From NCBI GenBank assembly GCA_041918255.1, contig JAYRWD010000018.1, positions 1-44,085 on the forward strand: DNA of 44,085 nucleotides, in the 5' to 3' direction. The notes below the pieces were generated by a model, which was given only the letters and a program-made list of their open reading frames with translations, did no database searches and was not told the DNA's origin. This DNA comes from JAYRWD01 sp041918255 (GTDB lineage: Bacteria > Patescibacteriota > Dojkabacteria > B142 > WJKM01). Below, in pieces: positions 26,492-35,295 of the stretch. Made by a program: the position numbers and the translations under genes. Position 1 is the stretch's first letter; each line of letters opens with the position of its first letter.

Positions 26492-27382
26492 ATGATAGAC
26501 AAAACAAAGCTAATTGAGCTTATTAAAGAATACTTCATTAACTCGGATCGCTATCCCTATTCAAGGACGATAGCGGAAACCTTTGATCAAAAAGGAAATT
26601 TCGTCGGGGACAATGTAATGGAGACAATTTTTGAGTTGAAACCTGGGCATCCTTCCATAATATACCAGATGACTGGACCGTATGACGCCGCAATTAAAGA
26701 TTACGCCTCATATGGATTTGTCTGGTTTGAAAATAAAATATTTGACCAGGTCGACCTAAAAAATGAAATTATATCTCGTACTGGCGCCATGGTCCCTATT
26801 TTCCTAGATACCTTACAACATAAACCTAAAAAAATATTACTTGTAGGACCCGGGAAGGTTAATAAAAGTGTACTTGAATATTTATGTCTGCTATTCCATG
26901 AGGCAGAGCTATTCTACAACCATCATAATCTCTCGTCTGAGACTTTTGAAAATTTCGCGCGCGATCTAGGTACGGAAGTTCAATATGTCAAAGATCTCTC
27001 GGATCTTTCCAAATTTGACGTAATTGTGATGGCCACGAACACTGCAACCCCGATTATAACTCAGAAGAATTTTGCAACCATCAAAAAAGGTGCCTTGGTC
27101 TTTTCATTCTATACAACTGGCAATTCTGCCGAGATAGATATCGAGCTGTATGGAAGACCCGAGATTAATTTGTTTATTGATTACGAAAACACGAAAACCT
27201 TCAAATCAGACACGAAGACCGCAACGGAAAAAGGCTACTTTGATAAATCAATCGAGTTAAAGGATTTATTGACAAAGAAGGTCGAGGTGGATACCCGAAC
27301 AAGGGTAAATTTAATTCGTCTAACTGGAACTCCTTTTCAAAATCTAGCTCTCTATAAATTGTTACTAAAAACACCAGCGTAA
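26492..27382 (+). CDS. Ornithine cyclodeaminase/mu-crystallin family-like protein
   Basis: A 296-residue protein. The central region fits the OCD/mu-crystallin Rossmann fold: SRTGAMVPIFLDTL, then KKILLVGPGKVNKSVLEYL (a GxG-like nucleotide loop), a second strand VQYVKDLSDL, and FDVIVMATNTATPIITQ for the loop lining the NAD. C-terminal VNLIRLTGTPFQNLALYKLL resembles the VTLFKSLG...D..A motif of the family. The N-terminal 90 residues are only weakly like known OCD proteins. It may be a deaminase or an imine reductase of an amino acid; substrate residues were not recognised. It is 41 bases after the methyltransferase and 20 before the MFS gene. Confidence 0.6.
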   Translation: MIDKTKLIELIKEYFINSDRYPYSRTIAETFDQKGNFVGDNVMETIFELKPGHPSIIYQMTGPYDAAIKDYASYGFVWFENKIFDQVDLKNEIISRTGAMVPIFLDTLQHKPKKILLVGPGKVNKSVLEYLCLLFHEAELFYNHHNLSSETFENFARDLGTEVQYVKDLSDLSKFDVIVMATNTATPIITQKNFATIKKGALVFSFYTTGNSAEIDIELYGRPEINLFIDYENTKTFKSDTKTATEKGYFDKSIELKDLLTKKVEVDTRTRVNLIRLTGTPFQNLALYKLLLKTPA

Positions 27383-27402
27383 ACCTTTAGATCGGAAAAA
27401 TT

Positions 27403-28659
27403 ATGAGTAACAAAAGGACATTATTTACCCTTGCTTTGGTCTCATTCCTAGATTTACTCGGGGTAGGTCTAATTATTCCAATTATCGCGCCTTTATTCGA
27501 AAACCCAAATGGTGGTTTGCTTAGCCCTGGTACTTCAGAAGCTACTCGCAATATCATGTATGGACTTGTGGTCGCAAGCTATCCGATAGCTCAATTCTTC
27601 GGTGCACCAATTCTCGGAGTTCTGTCTGATTTTAAAGGTAGGAAACCTCTTCTAATTATTACTAGGGCAGGCTCGGTTATAGCTTTTCTTCTTTCAGCCA
27701 TAGCAGTATGGAAAACGCTCATCACTTTACTTATTATAGCGCGAGTAATTGATGGTGTGACCGGGGGGAACATTTCAGTTGCCAATTCTGCTATTGCTGA
27801 TATAAGCACAAAGGAGAATAAATCAACAAATTTCGGGTTAATAGGCGCTGCTTTTGGTCTTGGGTTCCTTATCGGACCTTATCTAGGCGGATTAATATCA
27901 GATTCCTCGCTTGTACCTTGGTTCTCAAATTCCACACCTTTTCTTTTCGCCGCACTGCTAGGGATTCTCAATATTTTTTGTTTGGTATTTCTCTTTAAAG
28001 AAACGCTTAAGACTAAGGTCAAAAAAAGAATTTCATTTGTGGCTGGGTTTCGCAATTTGAAGAAGGCTTTCACAAAATCAGGTATAGAAAGGCTTTTTCT
28101 TTCTATCCTTCTTTATACAATCGGCTTCAGCTTCTATACACAAACTTTACAGCTATTCCTCGCGAAAAAATACAGCTTCGGAGCTCAAGACATCGGCGAA
28201 TTATTCGGATATGTGGGTTTATGGATTATCATTACTCAGGGATTTATTATTCGAAAACTCAGCAAACGATTTCCACCGAAAAAACTTCTGCGAGCCTCAC
28301 TTCCGTTTTTGGCTCTTGCTTTTATCATCCACACACTTCCTCATTTTGACAGTTACTATCTTGTAATCACTCCTTTGCTTGCGATTAGCAATGGACTTAC
28401 AACTCCGTCTTTTACGACACTCGTTTCTAATTTTGCCTCATCTGAGATACAAGGAGAAATACTAGGAATAAACCAATCATTGCAATCTATCGGAATTGCA
28501 ATCGGTCCGCTCATTGCCGGTATTATATTTACTTACTGGATTAATTTACCTATCTACGTCGGTGCAGGATTTATTTTACTTTCTTGGTTAGTTCTACAAA
28601 AATTTCTAAAAATCAAAGACGTGTCCGATTCGGACTACATAACATACCAAAACAACTAA
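27403..28659 (+). CDS. MFS transporter (TetA/drug:H+ antiporter-like)
   Basis: A 418-residue transporter with 12 predicted helices. The first helix ends in FLDLLGVGLIIPIIAPLF, and motif A is GVLSDFKGRKPLL, both close to the tetracycline/multidrug DHA1 group. RVIDGVTGGNISVANSAIADI in helix 4 and GLGFLIGPYLGGLISD in helix 5 (motif C type, GxxxGPxxGG) support an exporter. Length is standard for a full MFS protein. It is in a probable operon with the OCD-like gene upstream and a small membrane gene downstream. Substrate unknown. An ATG start at 27403 follows a weakly purine-rich stretch (GATCGGAAAAATT). Confidence 0.9.
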   Translation: MSNKRTLFTLALVSFLDLLGVGLIIPIIAPLFENPNGGLLSPGTSEATRNIMYGLVVASYPIAQFFGAPILGVLSDFKGRKPLLIITRAGSVIAFLLSAIAVWKTLITLLIIARVIDGVTGGNISVANSAIADISTKENKSTNFGLIGAAFGLGFLIGPYLGGLISDSSLVPWFSNSTPFLFAALLGILNIFCLVFLFKETLKTKVKKRISFVAGFRNLKKAFTKSGIERLFLSILLYTIGFSFYTQTLQLFLAKKYSFGAQDIGELFGYVGLWIIITQGFIIRKLSKRFPPKKLLRASLPFLALAFIIHTLPHFDSYYLVITPLLAISNGLTTPSFTTLVSNFASSEIQGEILGINQSLQSIGIAIGPLIAGIIFTYWINLPIYVGAGFILLSWLVLQKFLKIKDVSDSDYITYQNN

Positions 28660-28682
28660 AAGGCTTCAAAGAAAAGCTAACG

Positions 28683-29072
28683 GTGATCGCCACAAATCAC
28701 CTACTAGCTAGCGAATTATTTTCCAGCTTAATCCTGGGTAATATTTTTGCCTTTTTATCTTTGATAATTTCCAAAGCATCAGATGCGGTAAACCCCATCT
28801 CCCGAGCCTTTTTGGCAATCCTTTGCTTTTATTTTGGTGTTGCCATTGCTTTATGGTATATTTTTAAAATCACCCAAAGACGTTTCATACTATTGCTAGC
28901 TTGGATTTGCACTGGGATAATCGGAAGCTATATTCTAGAAGGCTTGTTACGTATTATCCTACCAGGATGGATCGAAATTTTGATCTTCGAATTGTCTACT
29001 ATAACTACGGTAATGCTATTGGGTAGGGTACCTAAATTAATAAAACAAATTAAACAGAGGATATTACACTGA
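28683..29072 (+). CDS. Small hydrophobic protein, four predicted helices
   Basis: About 129 residues if started at the GTG at 28683; the frame is open from a TTG at 28584 inside the MFS gene (162 residues), and no ATG is available in between. Predicted helices near the N terminus (ELFSSLILGNIFAFLSLI), at AFLAILCFYFGVAIALWYIF, at FILLLAWICTGIIGSYI and at IEILIFELSTITTVMLL. No known family recognised. It follows the MFS gene by 23 bases and its last 9 bases overlap the end of the convergent acetate kinase gene, so it is probably real but small. Confidence 0.5.
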   Translation: MIATNHLLASELFSSLILGNIFAFLSLIISKASDAVNPISRAFLAILCFYFGVAIALWYIFKITQRRFILLLAWICTGIIGSYILEGLLRIILPGWIEILIFELSTITTVMLLGRVPKLIKQIKQRILH

Positions 29073-30269
29073 TCTAAGTTTAGTAGCTATCATCTTTTCT
29101 TCATCCGCCGAGATGACATAGACCCCTACTGCTCCTTTTGAAATCTTTCGTATTTGCTTCAAATCGCTTGTATCGCAAACGTAGTTTTCCCGATTATTCA
29201 ACCTAATTCCAAACGAGCTAAGTGATGCACAGATAAGTTCTCTCACGAATCCCGAACCAGATCCGATTGCACCAGAAAACACTATCGCATCCAAACCATT
29301 CATCGAGGCCATGTATGCGCCGATATACTTTTGTATCCGATAGACAAAAACATCCAAAGCTCTTTTAGCGGCTGGATCTTTCCCGCGATACATTTCTAGA
29401 AGTTTTTTCATATCCTCAGTAGTCTCGGATAAACCCAATATCCCACTATTATGGTTTAGTTCAGAAAAGACACTCTGCAAATCTTTATTTGTTTTTTCAG
29501 CCCAATAAGCAACGGCGCCAAAGTCAACATCGCCACTGCGAGTTCCCATCACAAGTCCCTCAAGAGGTGTCATTCCCATACTCGTATCAATAGCTTTTCC
29601 ACCTACACTTGCGGTAATACTACAACCACCGCCAAGATGGCATGAGAGTATCCGTAAACCTTTATGTTCGGCTCTGGTAAAGAGGTCTACTATTTTCGTA
29701 ACAAAATTCGAAAACTTAGCATTGGCCAATACCTCAGTTACCATATATTCGTGGGATATCCCATGAAAACCGAGACGTCTCACATTAAAGTCACGATAAG
29801 CGCTATAGGGTAAAGCGTATAAATAAGCCTTCTCTGGTAATGAATAATAAAAATCTGTATCAAAAACGCCGTATATTCTCATCTTTGGATCTATCTCTGA
29901 AAGTTTGCGAGCAGTATCCAAAGCGTATTTGTTGTGCAATGGGGCTAATGAACCAATATTTTGTAAATCCTCTAAGACCTTATCATCAAGTAACTTCGGA
30001 CCCATATATTTGCCCCCGTTATGCACAATTCTGATTCCAACTTTGTCAATATTTTGCTTTAATTCTTCATGAATATATTTGTACACCTTCCCTATAGACT
30101 GGTTAAACTCGTACGCGGCTATTTTGGTTTGAAGATTTTTTATGGCATTAAATTCAATGTAATTTCCGTCGGCTTCGGTAAACCTTAAGTCGAGTTGGAG
30201 TTCATCCTCAGCAAAAAACTTGTATTTGTACGATGTCGAACCGGGATTGATCGTAAGTATTTTGGCCAT
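29064..30269 (-). CDS. ackA: Acetate kinase
   Basis: A 401-residue acetate kinase, converting acetyl phosphate plus ADP to acetate plus ATP. The ASKHA motifs are clear: N-terminal TINPGSTSYKYKFF, RIVHNGGKY with the conserved Arg, FDTDFYYSLPEKAYLYALP with the family Asp, RLGFHGISHEY, and LSCHLGGGCSITA for the phosphate loop. GLMGTRSGDVD-like GLVMGTRSGDVDFGAV is complete. Length is normal. The phosphoketolase gene at 35296 makes its substrate but is not adjacent. There is a plausible promoter with a dyad 50-80 bases upstream. The last 9 bases overlap the end of the preceding plus-strand gene. Confidence 0.97.
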   Translation of the reverse strand: MAKILTINPGSTSYKYKFFAEDELQLDLRFTEADGNYIEFNAIKNLQTKIAAYEFNQSIGKVYKYIHEELKQNIDKVGIRIVHNGGKYMGPKLLDDKVLEDLQNIGSLAPLHNKYALDTARKLSEIDPKMRIYGVFDTDFYYSLPEKAYLYALPYSAYRDFNVRRLGFHGISHEYMVTEVLANAKFSNFVTKIVDLFTRAEHKGLRILSCHLGGGCSITASVGGKAIDTSMGMTPLEGLVMGTRSGDVDFGAVAYWAEKTNKDLQSVFSELNHNSGILGLSETTEDMKKLLEMYRGKDPAAKRALDVFVYRIQKYIGAYMASMNGLDAIVFSGAIGSGSGFVRELICASLSSFGIRLNNRENYVCDTSDLKQIRKISKGAVGVYVISADEEKMIATKLRSV

Positions 30270-30306
30270 ATCGTATGAGTAAAAAGTGTTGTATTAAACT
30301 AACTGC

Positions 30307-30342
30307 TTGACTTGCTATTCAAAGTATAGCAATAATAGTCAA
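30307..30342. promoter_or_regulatory. Dyad symmetry in the ackA promoter
   Basis: TTGACT-TGCTAT (30307-30318) and ATAGCA-AATAAT-type spacer-AGTCAA (30326-30342): two nested inverted arms with a 7-base centre. It overlaps the proposed -10 of ackA, so it could be a repressor site. The asymmetric spacing of the outer arms lowers confidence. Confidence 0.3.
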
Positions 30343-30351
30343 ATGTTTGAA
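30323..30351 (-). promoter_or_regulatory. Putative promoter of ackA
   Basis: Read on the minus strand: TTCAAA (30351-30346), 17-base spacer, TATACT (30328-30323; five of six matches). The start codon is 54 bases downstream. Sequence pattern only. Confidence 0.4.
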
Positions 30352-30409
30352 TGTTAAAGTTTCTTTTGGAGACTTAGATAACTTAAATAAATTATTTATC
30401 TCTTCTTAA

Positions 30410-30556
30410 ATGATAGTTACCAAATCACTTTCTCCAGAAAGGTGGAAAGAATACGCTGATTTGAGACTTGAGGCTTTGAAAAATGATCCTCTCGCTTTTG
30501 GTAGTTCGTATGAAGAAGAATTACAACTAAGGGAAGAAGAATTGTTAAAATCCTAA
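30410..30556 (+). pseudogene. N-terminal fragment of a GNAT acetyltransferase
   Basis: A 48-codon ORF that reads like the first strand and helix of a GNAT N-acetyltransferase: VTKSLSPERWKEYADLRLEA and then KNDPLAFGSSYEEEL, a very common opening in the RimI/YhhY-like group (W..Y..LR.EAL..DP.AFG.S). A complete protein would need about 100 more residues, including the acetyl-CoA loop (Q/RxxGxG/A), and none follow in any frame. The ORF ends 8 bases before a dispersed repeat. It is best read as a broken gene truncated by deletion or by the arrival of the repeat; a functional micro-protein cannot be excluded. Confidence 0.7.
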
Positions 30557-30564
30557 TGAATTAA

Positions 30565-30682
30565 TAGACTTTATGCGAAACTACATTTATCATGTCACCC
30601 TGAGCTAAGCTTGCCGAAGGGTCGAAGGGTGAAGAGAAAATAGTGTCCCACTTCGACGAGCTCAGTGTGACACACATTTGTT
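30565..30682. repeat. Dispersed repeat, copy C (longest)
   Basis: Begins ACTTTATGCGAAACTACATT, then ATGTCACCCTGAGCT and GAAGGGT, and ends with the inverted counterpart CTTCGACGAGCTCAGTGTGACA. Thus both ends carry a TGTCAC(C/A)CTGAGCT-type arm in opposite orientation, giving a long imperfect inverted repeat. Same family as copies at 17708 and 18950. Confidence 0.75.
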
Positions 30683-30708
30683 GTCTTAAATTTTAGGTAT
30701 AACTGCAA

Positions 30709-31269
30709 TTGAAATTTTTTAATAAAGCACTTCGAATATTATTGTTTTCAAATGGTGTAATACTTCTTGCCGGTGCTATGCTTACACCTATTTACGCAAT
30801 ATACGTCGAATCCGTAGGTGGAGATCTATTAGACGCAAGCTTTGCAGGAGCGCTTTTCGCACTTGCTGCAGGCGTCACAACTCTTATATCAGGACGTTAT
30901 GTTGATAAAATTGAACAAAATAAACTCATAATATTTCTTGGTTATTTTATCGTAGGAACTGGTTTTCTAATACTTATTTTTGTTAACTCGATATTTTTAT
31001 TATTTATAGCCCAAATTTTTATCGGGCTAGGCGAAGCAGTATATCTCCCAGCTTATGATTCGGCATATTCGAAACACGTTACGGAAAGAAAGGTCGGTAT
31101 CCAATGGGGTGCCTGGGAATCCACAAACTATTTATCTCGCGCAATTGGTGCCTTGCTTGGTGGTGCTATTGTTTACAATTTCGGCTTTCAAACTTTATTC
31201 ATAATCATGACTATTGTTGCTTACTCAACTGCGTTTTACATCTATTTGCTTCCGCAAAAATCCTTATAA
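30709..31269 (+). CDS. Half-size MFS-like protein (six helices)
   Basis: A 186-residue hydrophobic protein with six predicted helices, matching the N-terminal half of an MFS transporter: TPIYAIYVESVGG in helix 1, a motif-A-like GRYVDKIEQNKL loop between helices 2 and 3, GLGEAVYLPAYDSAYSKHV in helix 4, and RAIGALLGGAIVYNFG in helix 5. A normal MFS protein has two such halves (about 400 residues); nothing resembling the second half follows. It starts with TTG (30709). The stop overlaps the next start by one base (TAATG), so it is translationally coupled to the Erm-type methylase. It could function as a dimer or be a decayed exporter. Confidence 0.7.
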   Translation: MKFFNKALRILLFSNGVILLAGAMLTPIYAIYVESVGGDLLDASFAGALFALAAGVTTLISGRYVDKIEQNKLIIFLGYFIVGTGFLILIFVNSIFLLFIAQIFIGLGEAVYLPAYDSAYSKHVTERKVGIQWGAWESTNYLSRAIGALLGGAIVYNFGFQTLFIIMTIVAYSTAFYIYLLPQKSL

Positions 31270-32141
31270 TGCGTATTCTTTCACATTCTCAAAACTTTAT
31301 TACCAATTCATCACTTATCGAGTCGGTAGTCCAATCGTGTGGAATCAGTAAAAATGATGTGATCGTAGAGCTTGGGGCGGGGAAGGGAGATATCACAAAC
31401 ATACTTGCCAAAAGTTCCAAAAAAGTAATTGCGATAGAGAAAGACCCACGATTATTCGCTTATTTGGAAAACAGATTACATCTCGAAAACAATATAACAT
31501 TTGTGAATCAAGACATACTAGAATTCACATTCCCGCGAGAAGCTTACAAAATCTTTGGCAATATACCTTTTAACTTTACTTCTGACATCATTCGCAAAAT
31601 TAATAGCCTAGACCCCTTGCCTGACGAAGCCTATCTATTTATTCAAGAGCAGGCGGCCTTAAATTATCTGGGTTTACCAATGGCAAAGGAAACCTTGAAG
31701 TCAATTTTTACTAAACTTAATTTTGAAGTCAGCATAACGCATCACTTTCGGAGAAATGATTTTCAACCCGCCCCAAGCGTCAGGGTGGTTTTGCTGAAAA
31801 TGGTGAAACATAATTCCAACATATTTAATCCTACCCAAGTTATAGAATTTAAAGATTTCGTTGCCTTTGCCTTTAGTCAAACTAAGCCTAATTTAAAAGA
31901 TGGTATACATAGCCTTTTCAATAATCAGGCATTACACGAAATATACAAAACATTGAAACTGGATCAAAAGTGCAAACCTAGTGATCTAGGATTTCAGCAA
32001 TGGCTTGAACTGTACGAATGTTTTCAACAAAAAACGGATAATAAAGGCCGAGTGAGGATAAAAGGGACATTTGCGAAACTTCAAGCACAACAAAAACTTC
32101 TTACAAAAGACCATCGTACTAGAATCGCTAAACGTGTTTAA
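31269..32141 (+). CDS. Erm-type rRNA adenine N6-methyltransferase
   Basis: About 290 residues from the ATG at 31269; the frame is open further upstream inside the MFS gene but that part is out-of-frame shadow. SAM motif VELGAGKGDIT, acidic IEKDP, NQDILEFTFPREAYKIFGN, then the catalytic NIPFNFTSDIIRKI, and FRRNDFQPAPSVRVVLLKMVKH. The opening SHSQNF and the text around QDILEF and YKI.GNIP match Erm (23S A2058) more than KsgA, which has GQNFL and NLPY. Erm enzymes cause macrolide-lincosamide-streptogramin resistance. A KsgA-like 16S target cannot be ruled out. It is coupled to the half-MFS gene. C-terminal 25 residues are basic. Confidence 0.82.
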   Translation: MRILSHSQNFITNSSLIESVVQSCGISKNDVIVELGAGKGDITNILAKSSKKVIAIEKDPRLFAYLENRLHLENNITFVNQDILEFTFPREAYKIFGNIPFNFTSDIIRKINSLDPLPDEAYLFIQEQAALNYLGLPMAKETLKSIFTKLNFEVSITHHFRRNDFQPAPSVRVVLLKMVKHNSNIFNPTQVIEFKDFVAFAFSQTKPNLKDGIHSLFNNQALHEIYKTLKLDQKCKPSDLGFQQWLELYECFQQKTDNKGRVRIKGTFAKLQAQQKLLTKDHRTRIAKRV

Positions 32142-32437
32142 TTCTTTGCCTTCTTGGAACTTGATTCAATTATTTTTCAATTTGTAGAACTTCGTTTTGC
32201 TATTTACGAATTAAACAAAGTAATGCGTTAAAAAGCTTCCACGAATGACCAGAGATGAGTTCCTTCCACTCTCAGAATACGAGCGGAATTGAATGGGTGT
32301 TACGACTATTACATTAAACTATTCTTTCTTAACTACTTAAATATTCCATCCCTGAATCTATAAACTAATCATTTTTGTACCTTATCGCTATACCTTGCTA
32401 CAATATCATTAGTTGTTTATTTCCAACTTTATATAAC
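32142..32437. other. Intergenic region before the P-type ATPase
   Basis: About 300 AT-rich bases. It includes the alternative TTG start for the ATPase gene at 32375, which I do not favour. No RNA gene, repeat or credible small ORF was seen. Confidence 0.4.
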
Positions 32438-35152
32438 ATGCCACATAAAACTACACCTTGGCATTCACTTAGCATAAGCGATACACTAAAAATCCTCAAT
32501 ACCTCTCACAATGGTCTCGAAGACACGGAAATATCCGAGCGACAAAAAGAATATGGTTTAAACCAAGTTCCAAAAGAGCATGAGACAACCATCTTTAGGA
32601 TCTTCTTAAATCAAATACAAAATCCTTTTACTTTTATTTTGGCACTTGCGATTTTATTATCCTGGTTAGCACATGAAAAACTCGATTCGATAATAATACT
32701 CATCATACTTGTGATAAATACAGGTATAGGCTTCTGGCAAGAACTGACTGCCCAAAAGACAATCGAGAGTTTAAAGGAATATATGGCAGCAAACGCAAAA
32801 GTTAAAAGAAATGGCAAACTAACATATATAAACGCACGCGATTTGGTGCCGGGAGATATTATAGAATTAGAGGCTGGTTCCAGAATACCCGCAGACGCAA
32901 AAGTTATCGAAAGCTCAGAATTCACGGTCGATGAGTCTGCTCTTACTGGGGAATCTCTATCTGTTCTAAAAAATAACAAGCAACTCGCGGAGAAAACAGC
33001 GCTCTCAGATAGAACCAACATGGTTTTTTCTGGAACCATAACGACCACTGGTAGGTGTGTGGCAGTTGTTGTACTTACGGGGAAACATACCCAAATTGGA
33101 CAAATAGCATTGCTTGTTCAGAAACAACAAAAGGTCACGACTCCGCTTGAAAAAAATCTAAACTCCCTGGCAAAAATAATCACTATTGGTATCTTATTGC
33201 TTAGTCTTTTAATTCTCATCATAGGTATTTCATATAACCGATCAGCTATCCAAATGTTCGAATTAGCTATAAGTCTTTCCGTTAGTAGCATACCAGAAGG
33301 ATTACCTGCACTGGTTGCCATAGCCCTCTCCTTCGGTATCGTACGTATGAAGAAGAAAAACGTTCTTGTAAGAAATCTTCCAGCAGTGGAAGTTCTTGGT
33401 AGCGCGGATATTTTTTGCACTGATAAGACAGGGACTTTAACAACTAATCATATGACTGTAAAGCATATAGTCTCCGCCAATAACTTTTTCTCATTTATTG
33501 AAACTGGAGAAGTTAGACAGAAAGTACAACTTGTCTTTCACAAACTTCTTCAAGATAGTTGGGATGCTATCGCATTTAAAACAATAAAAGAAAACAAGTT
33601 AGAAAATATACCCAAAGATCTTTCGATGATATTGGAAAAATTGGTACTTGCAAGCGATGCTGATGAAACAACCGGTGATCCGACAGAAATCGCCCTTATC
33701 AAAGCAGCTAGATATATTGATTTAAATATAAATGAAATACGCAAAACCCATAAACGAATAGCAGAAATACCATTCTCATCCGAAACGCGAATTATGTTGA
33801 CCCATCATTTAAATCATGGATCAATTCTCAAGGGGGCACCGGAAGAAGTACTAAAATTATGTTCTAAAGTATTTGAAAATGGAAATACTCAGGAAACTAT
33901 TACGAAAGATCATATAGACAAAATCCTTAAATCAAATCAACTCCTTGCTTCAGAAGGCTACCGAGTCTTAGCTCTAGCTTATCATAATAATCAAAAGGAA
34001 GAGCTCAACAAAAATAAAGATTCTAAGGATTTTGTATTCACATGTTTAATCGCAATGGAAGATCCTCCTAGAGCTGAAGCCAGACAAGCGGTCGAAAAGT
34101 GTTTACAGGCGGGAATTCGGGTAGTTATGATAACTGGCGACCATATTCATACCGCACTCACCATCGCAAAAAGAGTCGGCATTGAAACGACGGAATATCT
34201 GACTGGCGCGGACTTGGATTTACTTGATGCGGATCAACTCCAATCAAAAGTTGAGAAAGCAAACATCTACGCACGGGTAAATTCTGAACATAAGCTGAGA
34301 ATTTTACGTGCGCTTCAGTCAAACGGGCACATTGTCGGTATGGGAGGAGATGGAGTGAACGACGCTCCAGCAATAAAAAGGGCGGATTTAGGATTTTCCG
34401 TTGGGACAGGTACTGACTTGGCTAAAGAGGTATCAGACATGATTTTATTGGATGATAATTTTGCTTCAATCCCAGTGGCTGTAAAAGAAGGCAGAAGAAT
34501 TTACGCTAATATAAAAAACTTTGTCCGGCTACTTTTCGCCGCGAATTTGGGAGAAGTATTGATCATAATTAGCTCTATTTTACTAAACACACCCCTAATG
34601 TTATTGCCTATACACATTTTATGGATTAATTTATTAAGCGACGGATTACCAGCTATAGCCTTAGCGTCTGACAAAGCCTCCCAAAATATTATGTCGAAGC
34701 CACCGCGAAAAAATCACACGAACCTTCTTTCAGACACAAAAGCTTTCATAATTATCTCAGCTGTCGTTGCTTTTATACTCGCGATAATTTTGTTCTATAT
34801 TTCTGGAGGATACGAAAAAAACTTATCAGAAGTAGCACTAGCGCGAGCACAAACGTTCGTTTTTAGCGGGGTTGTAATCTTTGAGTTGCTCCTTGTGCTC
34901 TTAGTGAGGTTAGAAAGCAGCCCGATCAAATCAAATCTCAAACTAACAAAAGCTCTTGCCATCACGATGCTTACCTCACTATTAGGTCTCTTTGCTGTGG
35001 TTGAAATCCCAAGTCTTCATCTGATTTTTAAAACTTCGCCACTATCTCTTGTTGAGTGGCTTGTTATATTTTGTCTTACCGCGATAGCTTTATTTCTTGT
35101 CTACTTTTTTTCAATTTTTAGACCGCTTTTCAAGCAGCTTGATCAATGCTGA
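32438..35152 (+). CDS. Cation-transporting P-type ATPase, Ca2+ type (P2A-like)
   Basis: A 904-residue pump using the ATG at 32438 (the frame is open from a TTG at 32375, but those 21 residues are not conserved). Actuator TGES (about 170), phosphorylation motif DKTGTLT (329-335), KGAPEE for nucleotide binding, MITGDH and GDGVNDAPAIKRADLG are all present. Helix 4 carries SIPEGLPALVA; helix 5 has NLGE; helix 6 has NLLSDGLPAIAL. These hold the Glu, Asn and Asp residues used by SERCA-type calcium pumps, so Ca2+ export is the best guess. It has about ten helices. No operon partner is evident. Confidence 0.92.
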   Translation: MPHKTTPWHSLSISDTLKILNTSHNGLEDTEISERQKEYGLNQVPKEHETTIFRIFLNQIQNPFTFILALAILLSWLAHEKLDSIIILIILVINTGIGFWQELTAQKTIESLKEYMAANAKVKRNGKLTYINARDLVPGDIIELEAGSRIPADAKVIESSEFTVDESALTGESLSVLKNNKQLAEKTALSDRTNMVFSGTITTTGRCVAVVVLTGKHTQIGQIALLVQKQQKVTTPLEKNLNSLAKIITIGILLLSLLILIIGISYNRSAIQMFELAISLSVSSIPEGLPALVAIALSFGIVRMKKKNVLVRNLPAVEVLGSADIFCTDKTGTLTTNHMTVKHIVSANNFFSFIETGEVRQKVQLVFHKLLQDSWDAIAFKTIKENKLENIPKDLSMILEKLVLASDADETTGDPTEIALIKAARYIDLNINEIRKTHKRIAEIPFSSETRIMLTHHLNHGSILKGAPEEVLKLCSKVFENGNTQETITKDHIDKILKSNQLLASEGYRVLALAYHNNQKEELNKNKDSKDFVFTCLIAMEDPPRAEARQAVEKCLQAGIRVVMITGDHIHTALTIAKRVGIETTEYLTGADLDLLDADQLQSKVEKANIYARVNSEHKLRILRALQSNGHIVGMGGDGVNDAPAIKRADLGFSVGTGTDLAKEVSDMILLDDNFASIPVAVKEGRRIYANIKNFVRLLFAANLGEVLIIISSILLNTPLMLLPIHILWINLLSDGLPAIALASDKASQNIMSKPPRKNHTNLLSDTKAFIIISAVVAFILAIILFYISGGYEKNLSEVALARAQTFVFSGVVIFELLLVLLVRLESSPIKSNLKLTKALAITMLTSLLGLFAVVEIPSLHLIFKTSPLSLVEWLVIFCLTAIALFLVYFFSIFRPLFKQLDQC

Positions 35153-35179
35153 GAACCTTATATTTGACTTAAAAGGTTC
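35153..35179 (+). terminator. Weak hairpin after the P-type ATPase
   Basis: GAACCTT (35153-35159) pairs with AAGGTTC (35173-35179) across a 13-base loop, immediately after the stop codon. No T-run follows, so it may be an end-stabilising hairpin rather than a terminator. Confidence 0.3.
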
Positions 35180-35295
35180 ACAAACAAATGACAACATATA
35201 TTAAACACGCTTGAAAATTTCCGTACAGACGTTATCCTCGCCTGTTCGATTCTGGCGGCAATAGCTGAAGGGGAAAAACTTTCAATGTCTCAAAT

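Noticed and set aside
31104..31268. Upstream extension of the Erm-type protein
   Set aside because: It is a different frame of the MFS gene (Cys/Trp/His-rich text), and the ATG at 31269 matches the family start.
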